Assembly (NCBI RefSeq): GCF_000774145.1
Contig: NZ_KN322987.1
Span: forward strand, 727,535 to 791,534
Length of the DNA: 64,000 nt
Origin: Pseudomonas mediterranea CFBP 5447
Lineage (GTDB): Bacteria > Pseudomonadota > Gammaproteobacteria > Pseudomonadales > Pseudomonadaceae
Direction: 5' to 3'
Below, piece after piece: positions 8,625-18,025 of the stretch (within the stretch, counting starts at the first letter, position 1; each line of letters starts with the position of its first letter). The notes under the pieces were generated by a model. It ran no database searches. It saw nothing but the letters and a program-made list of their open reading frames with translations, and was not told the DNA's origin. The position numbers and the translations under genes are program-made.

Positions 8625-9824
8625 TCAAGGAGCGTTCTCCGGAAAATGGTCGCGCTCCTCCTGCTGATACTGCCTGGGTGTGCAGCCAAACTCCCGACGA
8701 AATACTGTGTGCAGATATTGCGCCGACTTGAACCCACAATTGCGGGCAATGTCAGCGATCGCCAAATCCGCTCTCTCCAACCCACGGGCAGCCGCGGCCA
8801 ACCTGAACCGCAAGATCTCGTCATGCACGCTGCACCCTCGCTCCTTGCGGAAATGCGCTTCCAGCGATGACCGCGACACCCCCACATACCCCGCCACCTG
8901 CGCGGTCTTGATGCCCTGGCAAGCGTATTGACGAATGAACAGCAGCGCCTGCATGACGTAGGGGTTACCCAACGGTTGATGCAGGCTCGAGGCCTGCACG
9001 TTGATCGCGTCGGGTGGTATCAGTATCTGCGTACCCGTGGACGGCATACCGTGCAGCATCTGATGGAGCAATCGCGCGGCAGTGCGGCCCATGGTTTCGG
9101 TGCCTTGGATCACCGAGCTCAGGGGCACTCGGGTCAGGCTGCGGGTCAGAGGGTCGTTGTCGATGCCGATCAGCGCCACTTGTTCCGGCACGGCGATGCC
9201 GGCGGTCAGACAGGCTTGCAGCAGTTGGCGGGCGCGGGCATCGCTGACGGCGATGATGCCGATGGGCTTGGGCAGGCTCTGCAGCCAGGCGATCTGCTGT
9301 TCAACCGCGCTGTCCCACAGCGGCGCGCTGGTGCCCATGCCGCGATAAACCTCGGCCGGCAAGCCATCGCGTTGCACCAGCGAACGGAAGGCTTTCTCCC
9401 GCTCCTGAGCCCAGCGATTGGCCTGTGCTTCGGGCAGGCTGAAACAGGCGAAGCGCGTGAGGCCAGCTTCGATCAGGTGCTCGTAGGCCAGCTTCATCAG
9501 CGCGAAATTGTCGGTGGCAACATAGGGAATGCCCTTGGGATAAGCGCGCTCATCCTGATAGGAACCGCCCACCGCCACCACCGGCAAGCGGATCCCGGCC
9601 AACGCTTCGCCAATCAGCGGGTCATCGAAGTCGGCGATGATCCCGTCACCCTGCCAGCGTTCGATCCCCTTCAGCCGGCACAGGAAGTCCTCCTCCAGGA
9701 ACAGGTCCCAGGACGCTCGGGTGCTGCTCAGGTAGTTGCCGATGCCGCTGATGATGCCGCGGTCGTAGATCTTGCTGCCGTTGAACAACAGCGCAATGCG
9801 GTGCACGGGGGGGACGGTTTTCAT
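8625..9824 (-). CDS. xylR: Xylose operon regulator XylR (AraC type)
   Basis: This 399-residue regulator has a LacI-like periplasmic-binding effector domain (about residues 8-265: RIALLFNGSKIYDRGIISGIGNY, VALIGIDNDPLTRS) followed by an AraC helix-turn-helix domain (about 295-390: QVAGYVGVSRSSLEAHFRKERG and IADIARNCGFKSAQYLHTVF). That order and length match XylR (E. coli 392 residues), which binds xylose and activates the xyl genes. The start chosen is the ATG at 9824 (MKTVPPVHR), with longer in-frame extension judged non-coding because it runs into the divergent xylA promoter. It is divergent from xylA, as expected for local control. Confidence 0.93.
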   Translation of the reverse strand: MKTVPPVHRIALLFNGSKIYDRGIISGIGNYLSSTRASWDLFLEEDFLCRLKGIERWQGDGIIADFDDPLIGEALAGIRLPVVAVGGSYQDERAYPKGIPYVATDNFALMKLAYEHLIEAGLTRFACFSLPEAQANRWAQEREKAFRSLVQRDGLPAEVYRGMGTSAPLWDSAVEQQIAWLQSLPKPIGIIAVSDARARQLLQACLTAGIAVPEQVALIGIDNDPLTRSLTRVPLSSVIQGTETMGRTAARLLHQMLHGMPSTGTQILIPPDAINVQASSLHQPLGNPYVMQALLFIRQYACQGIKTAQVAGYVGVSRSSLEAHFRKERGCSVHDEILRFRLAAAARGLERADLAIADIARNCGFKSAQYLHTVFRREFGCTPRQYQQEERDHFPENAP

Positions 9825-9884
9825 TGTTTTTTCACCCTGGGCCGGTGAACACAGCCTAGGCGTGTGAATCTGGAAGCTCAATAC

Positions 9885-9911
9885 AAAATCGAACGACTCG
9901 TTGGTGATTTT
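9885..9911. promoter_or_regulatory. Inverted repeat in xylR-xylA divergent promoter region
   Basis: AAAATC at 9885-9890 and GATTTT at 9906-9911 form an inverted repeat between the divergent xylR and xylA starts. It is a candidate XylR or RNA-polymerase contact site. It does not by itself prove a specific binding site. Confidence 0.3.
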
Positions 9912-9978
9912 CATAATCATCAGCCACAGGGCCGGCGTTAGTATCGAGACACCGCCAAGAATAAAAAGGATATCGCCC

Positions 9979-11295
9979 ATGCCGTACTTCCCCGGTGTCG
10001 ACAAGATTCGCTACGAAGGCCCCGCCAGCGATTCGCCCCTCGCCTTCCGTCACTATGACGCTGACAAGCTCGTCCTCGGCAAACCCATGCGCGAACACCT
10101 GCGAATGGCGGTGTGCTACTGGCACACATTCGTCTGGCCAGGGTCCGACGTGTTCGGTGCCGGCACCTTCAAGCGCCCCTGGCAACACGCCGGGGACCCG
10201 ATGGAACTGGCCATCGGCAAGGCCGAAGCCGCCTTCGAGTTCTTCTCCAAACTGGGCGTCGACTACTACTGCTTCCACGACACCGACGTCGCCCCGGAAG
10301 GCAGCTCGCTGAAGGAGTACCGTAACCACTTCGCGTTGATGACCGACCACCTGGAGCGCCATCAGGAACAGACCGGAATCAAGCTGTTGTGGGGCACCGC
10401 CAACTGCTTCAGCAACCCGCGCTTTGCCGCCGGTGCCGCCACCAATCCAGACCCGGAAATCTTCGCTTGCGCCGCCGCCCAGGTGTTCAGCGCCATGAAT
10501 GCCACCCTGCGCCTCAAGGGGGCCAACTACGTGTTGTGGGGCGGTCGTGAAGGTTACGAAACCCTGCTCAATACCGACCTGAAACGCGAGCGCGAGCAAC
10601 TGGGTCGCTTCATGGGCATGGTGGTCGAGCACAAGCACAAGATCGGCTTCAAGGGCGACCTGCTGATCGAGCCCAAGCCCCAGGAGCCGACCAAGCACCA
10701 ATACGATTACGACAGCGCCACGGTCTTCGGCTTCCTGCAGCAATTCGGCCTGGAGAACGAGATCAAGGTCAACATCGAGGCCAACCACGCGACCCTGGCC
10801 GGGCACAGTTTCCATCACGAAATCGCCACCGCCACTTCGCTGGGCATCTTCGGCAGCATCGACGCCAACCGTGGCGATCCGCAGAACGGCTGGGACACCG
10901 ACCAGTTCCCCAACAGCGTTGAGGAAATGACCCTCGCCACCTACGAAATCCTCAAGGCCGGCGGGTTCAAGAATGGTGGGTTCAACTTCGACGCCAAGGT
11001 CCGTCGCCAGAGCGTGGACGAGCTCGACCTGTTCCACGGCCATGTCGCAGCGATGGACGTCCTGGCCCAGGCCCTGGAGCGCGCAGCCGCCATGGTGCAG
11101 AACGACCGGCTCCAGCACTTCAAGGATCAACGCTACGCCGGCTGGCAGCAGCCGTTCGGCCAGGCGGTGCTGGCGGGCAAGTTCAGCCTCGCCTCGCTGG
11201 CCGAGCATGCCTTCGTCAACGAGCTCAATCCCCAGGCGGTCAGCGGCCGGCAGGAGATGCTCGAAGGCGTCGTCAACCGGTTCATCTATCCCTGA
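9979..11295 (+). CDS. xylA: Xylose isomerase
   Basis: The enzyme converts D-xylose to D-xylulose in the cytosol. The 438-residue product has the length of E. coli XylA (440). Family landmarks are present: YYCFHDTDVAPEG with the catalytic His (about residue 101), LLWGTANCFSNPRF, VLWGGREGYETLLNTD, KGDLLIEPKPQEPTKHQYD with a metal-binding Glu and Lys, NIEANHATLAGHSFHHEI with Glu and His ligands, and GSIDANRGDPQNGWDTDQFP. The start ATG at 9979 has AAAAAGGA eight bases upstream. It heads the xyl gene block and is divergent from xylR. Confidence 0.97.
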   Translation: MPYFPGVDKIRYEGPASDSPLAFRHYDADKLVLGKPMREHLRMAVCYWHTFVWPGSDVFGAGTFKRPWQHAGDPMELAIGKAEAAFEFFSKLGVDYYCFHDTDVAPEGSSLKEYRNHFALMTDHLERHQEQTGIKLLWGTANCFSNPRFAAGAATNPDPEIFACAAAQVFSAMNATLRLKGANYVLWGGREGYETLLNTDLKREREQLGRFMGMVVEHKHKIGFKGDLLIEPKPQEPTKHQYDYDSATVFGFLQQFGLENEIKVNIEANHATLAGHSFHHEIATATSLGIFGSIDANRGDPQNGWDTDQFPNSVEEMTLATYEILKAGGFKNGGFNFDAKVRRQSVDELDLFHGHVAAMDVLAQALERAAAMVQNDRLQHFKDQRYAGWQQPFGQAVLAGKFSLASLAEHAFVNELNPQAVSGRQEMLEGVVNRFIYP

Positions 11296-11442
11296 CTCCG
11301 TGGAATTCGCCGGCGCAGCGAGGCTGTTACATTCTCGCGACAAATCTCTGCCCGCAGCGCCTGGCGACTCTCTACAGTTCTACCGGCATCACGCTCATCG
11401 TCAGGCAGTGTCTTTCAAACAAAAATAAAAGGACGCACCACA

Positions 11443-12444
11443 ATGAAAAATGTAAAACGCACGTTACTCGCCAGCGCCCTGGCCCTGCTGTCGCTTCCGG
11501 TCATGGCCGATGCGGCGCACCCGAAGATCGGTTTCTCCATTGACGACCTGCGCCTGGAACGCTGGTCCCGGGACCGCGACTACTTCGTTGCGGCGGCGGA
11601 AAAAATGGACGCCAAGGTCTTCGTGCAATCAGCCGATGCCAACGAGCAGAAGCAGATTTCGCAGATCGAAAACCTCATCTCCCGTGGCGTCGACGTGATC
11701 GTCATCGTGCCGTTCAACGCCACCGTGCTGACCAACGCCGTCGCCGAAGCCAAGAAGGCCGGGATCAAGGTGGTGTCCTACGACCGGCTGATCCTGAACG
11801 CCGATATCGACGCCTACATTTCCTTCGATAACGAAAAGGTCGGCGAAATGCAGGCCAGCGGCGTGCTGAAAGCCGCGCCCAAGGGCAACTACTTCCTGCT
11901 CGGCGGCGCCCCCACTGACAACAACGCCAAGGTCCTGCGCGAAGGCCAGATGAAGGTGCTGCAACCGGCCATCGACAAGGGCGATATCAAGATCGTCGGC
12001 CAACAGTGGGTGAAGGAATGGAACCCCACCGAAGCCTTGAGCATTGTTGAAAACGCCCTGACGCGGAACAACAACAAGATCGACGGCATCGTCGCCTCCA
12101 ACGACGCCACCGCAGGCGGCGCCATCCAGGCCCTGGCCGCGCAGAAAATGGCCGGCAAGGTACCGATCTCGGGCCAGGACGCCGATCTGGCAGCGGTCAA
12201 GCGGGTGATCGATGGCACCCAGACCATGACCGTCTACAAGCCTCTGAAGCTGATCGCCTCCGAAGCCGCCAAGCTCTCGGTACAGCTAGCGCGTAACGAG
12301 AAGCCGTCCTTCAGTTCGCAGTACGACAACGGCAGCAAGAAAGTCGACACCATCCTGCTTACCCCGACCCCGTTGACCAAGGACAACATCGACCTGCTGG
12401 AAAAAGACGGTTTCTATACCAAGGCGCAGATCGCCGGGCAGTAA
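11443..12444 (+). CDS. xylF: D-xylose ABC transporter, substrate-binding protein
   Basis: The 333-residue product starts with a signal peptide (MKNVKRTLLASALALLSLPVMADA) and continues as a sugar-binding type I periplasmic protein: HPKIGFSIDDLRLERWSRD, LISRGVDVIVIVPFNAT, VVSYDRLILNADIDAYISFD, IVASNDATAGGAIQALA and VPISGQDADLAAVKR. These are characteristic of XylF. It delivers xylose to XylGH. It is 147 bp downstream of xylA with AAAAGGA before the ATG. A REP element lies between it and xylG, which may lower expression of the membrane and ATPase components relative to the binding protein. Confidence 0.95.
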   Translation: MKNVKRTLLASALALLSLPVMADAAHPKIGFSIDDLRLERWSRDRDYFVAAAEKMDAKVFVQSADANEQKQISQIENLISRGVDVIVIVPFNATVLTNAVAEAKKAGIKVVSYDRLILNADIDAYISFDNEKVGEMQASGVLKAAPKGNYFLLGGAPTDNNAKVLREGQMKVLQPAIDKGDIKIVGQQWVKEWNPTEALSIVENALTRNNNKIDGIVASNDATAGGAIQALAAQKMAGKVPISGQDADLAAVKRVIDGTQTMTVYKPLKLIASEAAKLSVQLARNEKPSFSSQYDNGSKKVDTILLTPTPLTKDNIDLLEKDGFYTKAQIAGQ

Positions 12445-12477
12445 GTTGAGCACCACCGGTCAGTGAAACACAGTCCT

Positions 12478-12567
12478 TGTGGGAGCGAGCCTGCTCGCGA
12501 TGGCGGTCGCACATTCAATATTGATGCAAGCTGAACCACCGCTAAGCGCTCGTCCGAGCGTCCCACA
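12478..12567. repeat. REP palindrome pair between xylF and xylG
   Basis: A full copy, GTGGGAGCGAGCCTGCTCGC with flank GATGGCG, lies at about 12480-12507. A degenerate inverted partner (CCACCGCTAAGCGCTCGTCC then GTCCCACA) lies at about 12536-12567. The pair sits inside the xyl operon and could stabilise the upstream mRNA. Confidence 0.75.
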
Positions 12568-12617
12568 GGGAATTGACCGGCAGGCTTATGTGTAAGACCT
12601 TCCCACGAGTCCTTGCC

Positions 12618-14174
12618 ATGTCCGATTACCTGCTGCAAATGAACGGCATCGTCAAAATCTTCGACGGTATCAAAGCCCTGAATGGCATCGACATCAAGGT
12701 CCGGCCGGGGGAATGCGTCGGCCTGTGCGGCGAGAACGGCGCCGGCAAATCCACCTTGATGAAAGTCCTTTCGGCGGTCTACCCCTATGGCACCTGGGAC
12801 GGTGAAATCCTCTGGGACGGCCAGCCGCTCAGGGCGCAATCCATCAGCGAAACCGAAGCCGCCGGGATCGTCATCATTCACCAGGAATTGACCCTCGTAC
12901 CCGATCTTTCGGTGGCCGAAAACATCTTCATGGGCCACGAACTGACCCTGCCCGGCGGGCGCATGAACTACCCGGCGATGATCCACCGCGCCGAAGCCCT
13001 GATGCGTGAGCTCAAGGTGCCGGACATGAACGTCTCGCTCCCGGTGTCGCAATATGGTGGTGGCTACCAGCAACTGGTGGAAATCGCCAAGGCGTTGAAC
13101 AAACAGGCGCGGCTGCTGATTCTCGACGAACCTTCATCGGCCCTGACCCGTTCGGAAATCGAGGTGCTGCTGGATATCATCCGTGACCTCAAGGCCAAGG
13201 GCGTAGCCTGCGTCTACATCTCCCACAAGCTCGATGAAGTGGCGGCGGTGTGCGACACCATTTCGGTGATCCGCGACGGCAAGCACATCGCGACCACCGC
13301 CATGGCCGACATGGACATCCCCCAGATCATCACCCAGATGGTCGGGCGGGAAATGAGCAACCTCTACCCTACCGAACCCCATGACATCGGCGAGGTGATT
13401 TTCGAAGCCCGCCATATCACGTGCTACGACGTCGATAATCCCCGGCGCAAACGGGTCGACGATATTTCGTTCAGCCTCAAGCGCGGGGAAATCCTCGGCA
13501 TCGCCGGGCTCGTCGGTGCCGGCCGCACGGAACTGGTGTCGGCGCTGTTCGGTGCCTACCCCGGCCGCCATGAAGGAGAAGTGTGGCTGGATGGCCAACC
13601 GATCGACACTCGCACGCCCCTAAAGTCGATCCGCGCCGGCCTGTGCATGGTTCCCGAAGACCGCAAGCGCCAAGGGATCATTCCAGACCTGGGCGTCGGC
13701 CAGAACATCACCCTTGCGGTGCTGGAGAATTTCTCGAAGCTGACCCGCATCGACGCCGAAGCCGAACTGGGCAGCATCGACCGGGAAATCTCGCGCATGC
13801 ACCTCAAGACGGCGAGTCCGTTCCTGCCGATCACCAGCCTCTCCGGCGGCAACCAGCAAAAAGCCGTGCTGGCGAAGATGCTCCTGACCCAGCCCCGCGT
13901 GCTGATTCTCGATGAACCGACCCGCGGCGTGGACGTTGGCGCCAAGTACGAGATCTACAAGTTGATGGGCGCGCTGGCGGCCCAAGGCGTGTCGATCATC
14001 ATGGTTTCCTCTGAACTCGCTGAAGTGCTGGGGGTTTCCGACCGCGTGCTGGTGATCGGTGAAGGCCAGTTGCGCGGAGACTTCATCAACCACGAACTCA
14101 CCCAGGAACAAGTGCTCGCTGCCGCGCTCAGCCACCCCGATGGCCATAACAATAATGATCGGAAGTCCGCGTAG
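12618..14174 (+). CDS. xylG: D-xylose ABC transporter, ATP-binding protein
   Basis: This 518-residue protein contains two ABC modules, as sugar-type (CUT2) transporters do. Module 1 has Walker A GENGAGKST and Walker B LLILDEPSSAL. Module 2 has a degenerate Walker A-like GLVGAGRTE, signature LSGGNQQKAVLAKML and Walker B VLILDEPTRGVDVG. The length matches XylG (E. coli 513). The start at 12618 (MSDYLLQMNG) places the first beta strand correctly; an upstream in-frame start would add 15 unlikely residues. The stop is directly followed by the xylH start, so the two are coupled. Confidence 0.95.
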   Translation: MSDYLLQMNGIVKIFDGIKALNGIDIKVRPGECVGLCGENGAGKSTLMKVLSAVYPYGTWDGEILWDGQPLRAQSISETEAAGIVIIHQELTLVPDLSVAENIFMGHELTLPGGRMNYPAMIHRAEALMRELKVPDMNVSLPVSQYGGGYQQLVEIAKALNKQARLLILDEPSSALTRSEIEVLLDIIRDLKAKGVACVYISHKLDEVAAVCDTISVIRDGKHIATTAMADMDIPQIITQMVGREMSNLYPTEPHDIGEVIFEARHITCYDVDNPRRKRVDDISFSLKRGEILGIAGLVGAGRTELVSALFGAYPGRHEGEVWLDGQPIDTRTPLKSIRAGLCMVPEDRKRQGIIPDLGVGQNITLAVLENFSKLTRIDAEAELGSIDREISRMHLKTASPFLPITSLSGGNQQKAVLAKMLLTQPRVLILDEPTRGVDVGAKYEIYKLMGALAAQGVSIIMVSSELAEVLGVSDRVLVIGEGQLRGDFINHELTQEQVLAAALSHPDGHNNNDRKSA

Positions 14175-15311
14175 ATGAATCAGGTCAAACAACTCTTCTC
14201 CCGCTACAAAATGCTCGCGCTGGTGATCGCCGTGGCGATCATCTGGCTGTTCTTCAGCTGGCAGACCGACGGCGGTTTCCTGACCCCGCGCAACCTGTCC
14301 AACCTGCTGCGGCAGATGTCCATCACCGGCATCCTCGCCTGCGGCATGGTGTTGGTGATCATCAGCGGGGAAATCGATCTGTCGGTGGGCTCGTTGCTCG
14401 GATTGCTGGGTGGCCTGGCGGCGATTCTCGACGTGGTCTATCACATACCGCTGCTGGCCAACCTCAGTCTGGTGGCCCTGTGCGGCTTGGTCATCGGCCT
14501 GGCCAATGGCTTCATGACCGCCTACCTGCGCATCCCTTCGTTCATCGTGGGGCTGGGCGGCATGCTGGCGTTTCGCGGGATCCTGCTGGGCATCACCGGC
14601 GGCACCACCATTGCCCCGGTCTCGCCGGAGCTGGTCTACGTCGGCCAGGGCTACTTGCCGCAAACCGTCGGTGTGGCGCTGGGCGTACTGCTGTTCGCCC
14701 TCACTGTTTTCCTGACCTGGAAACAGCGCCGCAACCGCGCCCTCCATGGCCTGGCGGCACACTCGCTGGTGCGTGACGTGTTGCGCGTGGTGGCGATTGG
14801 CGCGGTGCTGGCGGGGTTCGTCCATACCCTCAACAGCTACGACGGCATTCCGGTTCCGGTGCTGCTCCTGCTGATCCTGCTGGGGGTATTCAGCTACGTC
14901 ACCAGCCAGACCGTGTTCGGACGGCGTGTCTACTCGGTGGGCAGCAACATGGAGGCCACGCGGCTGTCCGGCATCAACGTGCAGGCGGTGAAACTGTGGA
15001 TCTTCGGCATCATGGGGGTGATGTGCGCCCTCGCCGGCCTGGTCAACACCGCGCGCCTGGCAGCGGGCTCACCCTCGGCCGGTAACATGGGCGAACTCGA
15101 CGCCATCGCCGCCTGCTTCATCGGCGGCACCTCGATGCGCGGCGGCTCCGGCACCGTCTATGGCGCCCTCCTCGGCGCGCTGGTCATCACCAGCCTGGAC
15201 AACGGCATGTCGATGCTCGACGTCGACAGTTACTGGCAGATGATCGTCAAGGGCAGCATCCTGGTGCTGGCGGTGTGGGTGGATGTGAGTACGCGGGTTG
15301 GGCGGCGTTGA
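14175..15311 (+). CDS. xylH: D-xylose ABC transporter, permease
   Basis: The 378-residue product is an integral membrane permease of the BPD_transp_2 family with about ten hydrophobic segments. Landmarks include GMVLVIISGEIDLSVGS, AYLRIPSFIVGLGGMLAFRG, VYSVGSNMEATRLSGINV and GELDAIAACFIGGTSMRGG, all typical of XylH/RbsC permeases. It begins at the base after the xylG stop. It ends the operon; a 337-bp region with two REP-like hairpins follows. No xylulokinase gene follows, so xylulose phosphorylation must depend on a gene elsewhere. Confidence 0.95.
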   Translation: MNQVKQLFSRYKMLALVIAVAIIWLFFSWQTDGGFLTPRNLSNLLRQMSITGILACGMVLVIISGEIDLSVGSLLGLLGGLAAILDVVYHIPLLANLSLVALCGLVIGLANGFMTAYLRIPSFIVGLGGMLAFRGILLGITGGTTIAPVSPELVYVGQGYLPQTVGVALGVLLFALTVFLTWKQRRNRALHGLAAHSLVRDVLRVVAIGAVLAGFVHTLNSYDGIPVPVLLLLILLGVFSYVTSQTVFGRRVYSVGSNMEATRLSGINVQAVKLWIFGIMGVMCALAGLVNTARLAAGSPSAGNMGELDAIAACFIGGTSMRGGSGTVYGALLGALVITSLDNGMSMLDVDSYWQMIVKGSILVLAVWVDVSTRVGRR

Positions 15312-15648
15312 TGGGGGCCTGGCCTGCTGAAAATCTCGTAGGAAATCCGCACCCGTGGCGAGGGAGCTTGCTCCCGCTGGGGTGCGTAGCAGCCCCAACC
15401 GACCGCCTCATCTCGCCAGGTACACCGTGGGCTCAGGTTTACGGTGACTGCGTCACCGAGCGGGAGCAAGCTCCCTGGCCACAGGGAGCGGAGGTTGGAT
15501 CTCATTGGCGTCCCCCTCGCACTGCAGCTCGTCTCGCTGGTATCCCCGCTGTTTCGTACGGGGCAAGGAGAATATCTGGTCTATAGTTTCCCTTCAGGCA
15601 ACTGATATTTTTCGCAGGGACGCGCGGGTGTCATTCAGGGAGCACATC
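15312..15648. repeat. Gene-free gap with two inverted REP-like hairpins
   Basis: This 337-bp gap holds a second REP family. One copy (GTGGCGAGGGAGCTTGCTCC, about 15354-15375) and one inverted copy (GCGGGAGCAAGCTCCCTGGC, about 15460-15480) flank about 85 bp, the REPIN arrangement. After them comes the candidate promoter of the GGDEF-EAL gene. No gene is seen. Confidence 0.75.
15580..15591 (+). promoter_or_regulatory. Candidate -10 region shared with the paralogous kinase gene
   Basis: TCTATAGTTTCC, which contains the -10-like hexamer TATAGT at 15582-15587, lies 58 bp upstream of the GGDEF-EAL start. The identical 12-mer occurs on the other strand upstream of the paralogous kinase (21892-21903). 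No clear -35 was seen. Confidence 0.4.
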
Positions 15649-18021
15649 ATGTCGATCCAACGGACAAGTGGACTGAGACTGGCTCCCGGTATCACGGCAT
15701 CCGAAGACACCACATCCAAGGGCTTGAGCCATATCTTCCGAGATTGGCTCGGCCATCTCAGGGAAGCCTATATCCTGCTGCCGCTGTTGTCCGTTCTGCT
15801 CCTGCTTGCCCTCTGGTCCGCCACCCTCTACCTCATCAAGGTCGAACAGACCCGTGCCCAGCGCAACGCAGCAACGGTCAGCCAGGAAATCGGTGCCACG
15901 TATGAGGCGCAGATACTGCGTGCGGTGCGTGAGATCGACCAGACCCTCAAGCTCGTCAAGTACACCTACGAGGCCGAGGGCGAGCGCAACCCGCTGCCGC
16001 GGCTCAAGGAGCGGGCGCTGTTGCCGCCGGCCCTGTTGTTCGATGTCAGTGTGGTCAACGCCGATGCCAAGCCGATCGCCAGCACCCGGGCGAACGAAAC
16101 GGGACCTGCCAGCGACCCGGATGAGCTGCGGACATTGCGCAACAACGATACGCTGCTGATCAGCCGTCCCTGGAAGGACCCTTTGTCCGGTGAGTGGCGC
16201 TTGCGCTTCAGCCGTCGCCTCAACGCGCCGGATGGCGTGTTCTCGGGTGTCGCCAGGGTCGACGTGGATGCCGCGTATTTCACCAGCAGTTACGATGCCG
16301 CGAAACTCGGTGAGCGAGGCGTGCTCGGGCTGCTGGGCACCGACGGTGTCTTTCGGGTACGGCGCACCGGGGAGTCGGTCCGGGCCGGCGATACGGTCGA
16401 CTATGAGGCGTTGGTGCCGGATACCGAAGACATCCAGACATCGTTGCTGACCAACAGTTGGGATGGTGTGCGGCGCTACACCAGTGCCCGCCAGCTCTAT
16501 GACCTGCCCTTGGCGGTGATCGTCGGCTTATCCGAAGAAGAACAGCTGCTTGCCGTGAACCGGCAAGCCCAGACCCATCTGCGGCGGGCAGCGGGTGCCA
16601 GCCTGTTGCTGGTGCTGCTCGCCGGCTTGCTGAGTCGAATGAGCTGGCAGCTTGCGCAAAGCCGGCTGCAGGCCGCCGAAGCCAAGGTGGCCTATGCCGA
16701 GCGCGTCGAATACCTCGCCTATCACGACGCCCTCACAGCGCTGCCCAATCGCAGCCTGTTCAGCAAGCTGTTGATTCAGCACATCCACGAAGCCCATCGT
16801 TATCAGCGACAAATGGCCGTGCTGTTCCTCGACCTGGACCGTTTCAAGCAAATCAACGACACCCTCGGCCACGATGCCGGCGACCAGTTGCTGCAAGAAG
16901 TCGCGAACCGCCTCAAGGGTTGTCTGCGCGAAAGCGATATCGTTGCCCGATTGGGCGGCGACGAGTTTGTGGTGTTGCTGCCCCAACTGTCCGATGAAAA
17001 ATATGCAGCGGCCACCGCCCAGAAAATCCTCTCCGCCATTGCCCGGCCCTTCAATCTTCGAGGGAAAGAGTTCCGGGTCACGGCCAGCATCGGTATCAGT
17101 CTCTTTGCCCGGGATGGCCAGGACGAACAAACCCTGAAGAAAAACGCCGATATCGCGATGTACCAGGCCAAGCAACAGGGGAAAAACACCTTCCAGTTCT
17201 ACTCCGAGAAGCTGAATGCGGAATCGTTGGAGCGGCAGACACTGGAACTCGGCCTGCGTCATGCACTTGAACGTAACGAGTTCCGTCTGCACTACCAGGC
17301 CAAGCGGGATATCCGCAGCGGCAAGATCACCGGCATGGAAGCCCTCCTGCGCTGGGAGCATCCCGACCTGGGACTGGTGGCCCCCATGCAGTTCATTCCG
17401 GTGGCCGAAGAGACCGGCCTGATCGTCCCTATCGGTAAGTGGGTGCTCAGGACGGTCTGCGAGCAGAACGTGGCCTGGCAACAACAGGGCCTGCCGCACC
17501 TGTGCGTCGCCGTGAACCTGACGGCCCGCCAGTTTGTCGATGAACACCTCTTGAGCGACCTTGCGACGATACTGGCAGACACCGGCATGGACGCCCGCCT
17601 GCTGGAGCTGGAGATCACCGAAAGCCTGCTCATGCAGAACGTCAGGAAGACCCTGCAGGTGCTGACCGGTCTCAAGGAACTGGATATCCGGATCGCCATC
17701 GATGACTTCGGTATCGGCTACTCTTCGCTCTCGGCCCTCAAGCAGTTCCCGCTCGACTCGATCAAGATCGACCGCTCGTTCATCCGCGACGTCACCAGCG
17801 TGGCGGAAGACAAAGCCTTGACCGAGGCCATCATCACCATGGGCAGGAGCCTCAGCCTGACCGTGGTCGCCCAGGGCGTGGAAACCAAGGAGCAAGCCGA
17901 CTTCCTGCGGGACAACGCCTGCGACGAGTTCCAGGGGTTCTACTTCAACAAGCCGGTACCTGCCGATCAGTTCAAGGCATTGCTGCAAGCACAGGCCGCG
18001 CGACCCGCCACAGGCGTGTAG
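15649..18021 (+). CDS. Membrane sensor with GGDEF and EAL domains
   Basis: This 790-residue protein has TM1 at about 41-63, a periplasmic Cache/PDC-like sensor (about 64-310), TM2 at about 313-333, then GGDEF (about 345-510) and EAL (about 530-785). The diguanylate cyclase site is intact (GGDEF 436-440), with an inhibitory I-site R427-x-x-D430 five residues before it. The phosphodiesterase domain keeps E564-A-L, NLTARQF, ELEITES, DDFGIG and KIDRSF; the late motif reads AQGVET rather than AEGVET. It probably makes and/or degrades cyclic di-GMP in response to a periplasmic ligand. The start at 15649 has GGGA upstream, as in its paralogue at 21769. Its sensor half is nearly the same as that kinase's. 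Confidence 0.93.
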   Translation: MSIQRTSGLRLAPGITASEDTTSKGLSHIFRDWLGHLREAYILLPLLSVLLLLALWSATLYLIKVEQTRAQRNAATVSQEIGATYEAQILRAVREIDQTLKLVKYTYEAEGERNPLPRLKERALLPPALLFDVSVVNADAKPIASTRANETGPASDPDELRTLRNNDTLLISRPWKDPLSGEWRLRFSRRLNAPDGVFSGVARVDVDAAYFTSSYDAAKLGERGVLGLLGTDGVFRVRRTGESVRAGDTVDYEALVPDTEDIQTSLLTNSWDGVRRYTSARQLYDLPLAVIVGLSEEEQLLAVNRQAQTHLRRAAGASLLLVLLAGLLSRMSWQLAQSRLQAAEAKVAYAERVEYLAYHDALTALPNRSLFSKLLIQHIHEAHRYQRQMAVLFLDLDRFKQINDTLGHDAGDQLLQEVANRLKGCLRESDIVARLGGDEFVVLLPQLSDEKYAAATAQKILSAIARPFNLRGKEFRVTASIGISLFARDGQDEQTLKKNADIAMYQAKQQGKNTFQFYSEKLNAESLERQTLELGLRHALERNEFRLHYQAKRDIRSGKITGMEALLRWEHPDLGLVAPMQFIPVAEETGLIVPIGKWVLRTVCEQNVAWQQQGLPHLCVAVNLTARQFVDEHLLSDLATILADTGMDARLLELEITESLLMQNVRKTLQVLTGLKELDIRIAIDDFGIGYSSLSALKQFPLDSIKIDRSFIRDVTSVAEDKALTEAIITMGRSLSLTVVAQGVETKEQADFLRDNACDEFQGFYFNKPVPADQFKALLQAQAARPATGV

Positions 18022-18025
18022 GCGT

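Noticed and set aside
9856..11343. 495-codon reverse frame opposite xylA
   Set aside because: xylA has catalytic motifs and a start signal; the opposite frame is a by-product of high GC codon bias.
15312..15648. Possible xylulokinase or other xyl gene after xylH
   Set aside because: Only REP-like hairpins and a promoter region are present; no frame of meaningful length.
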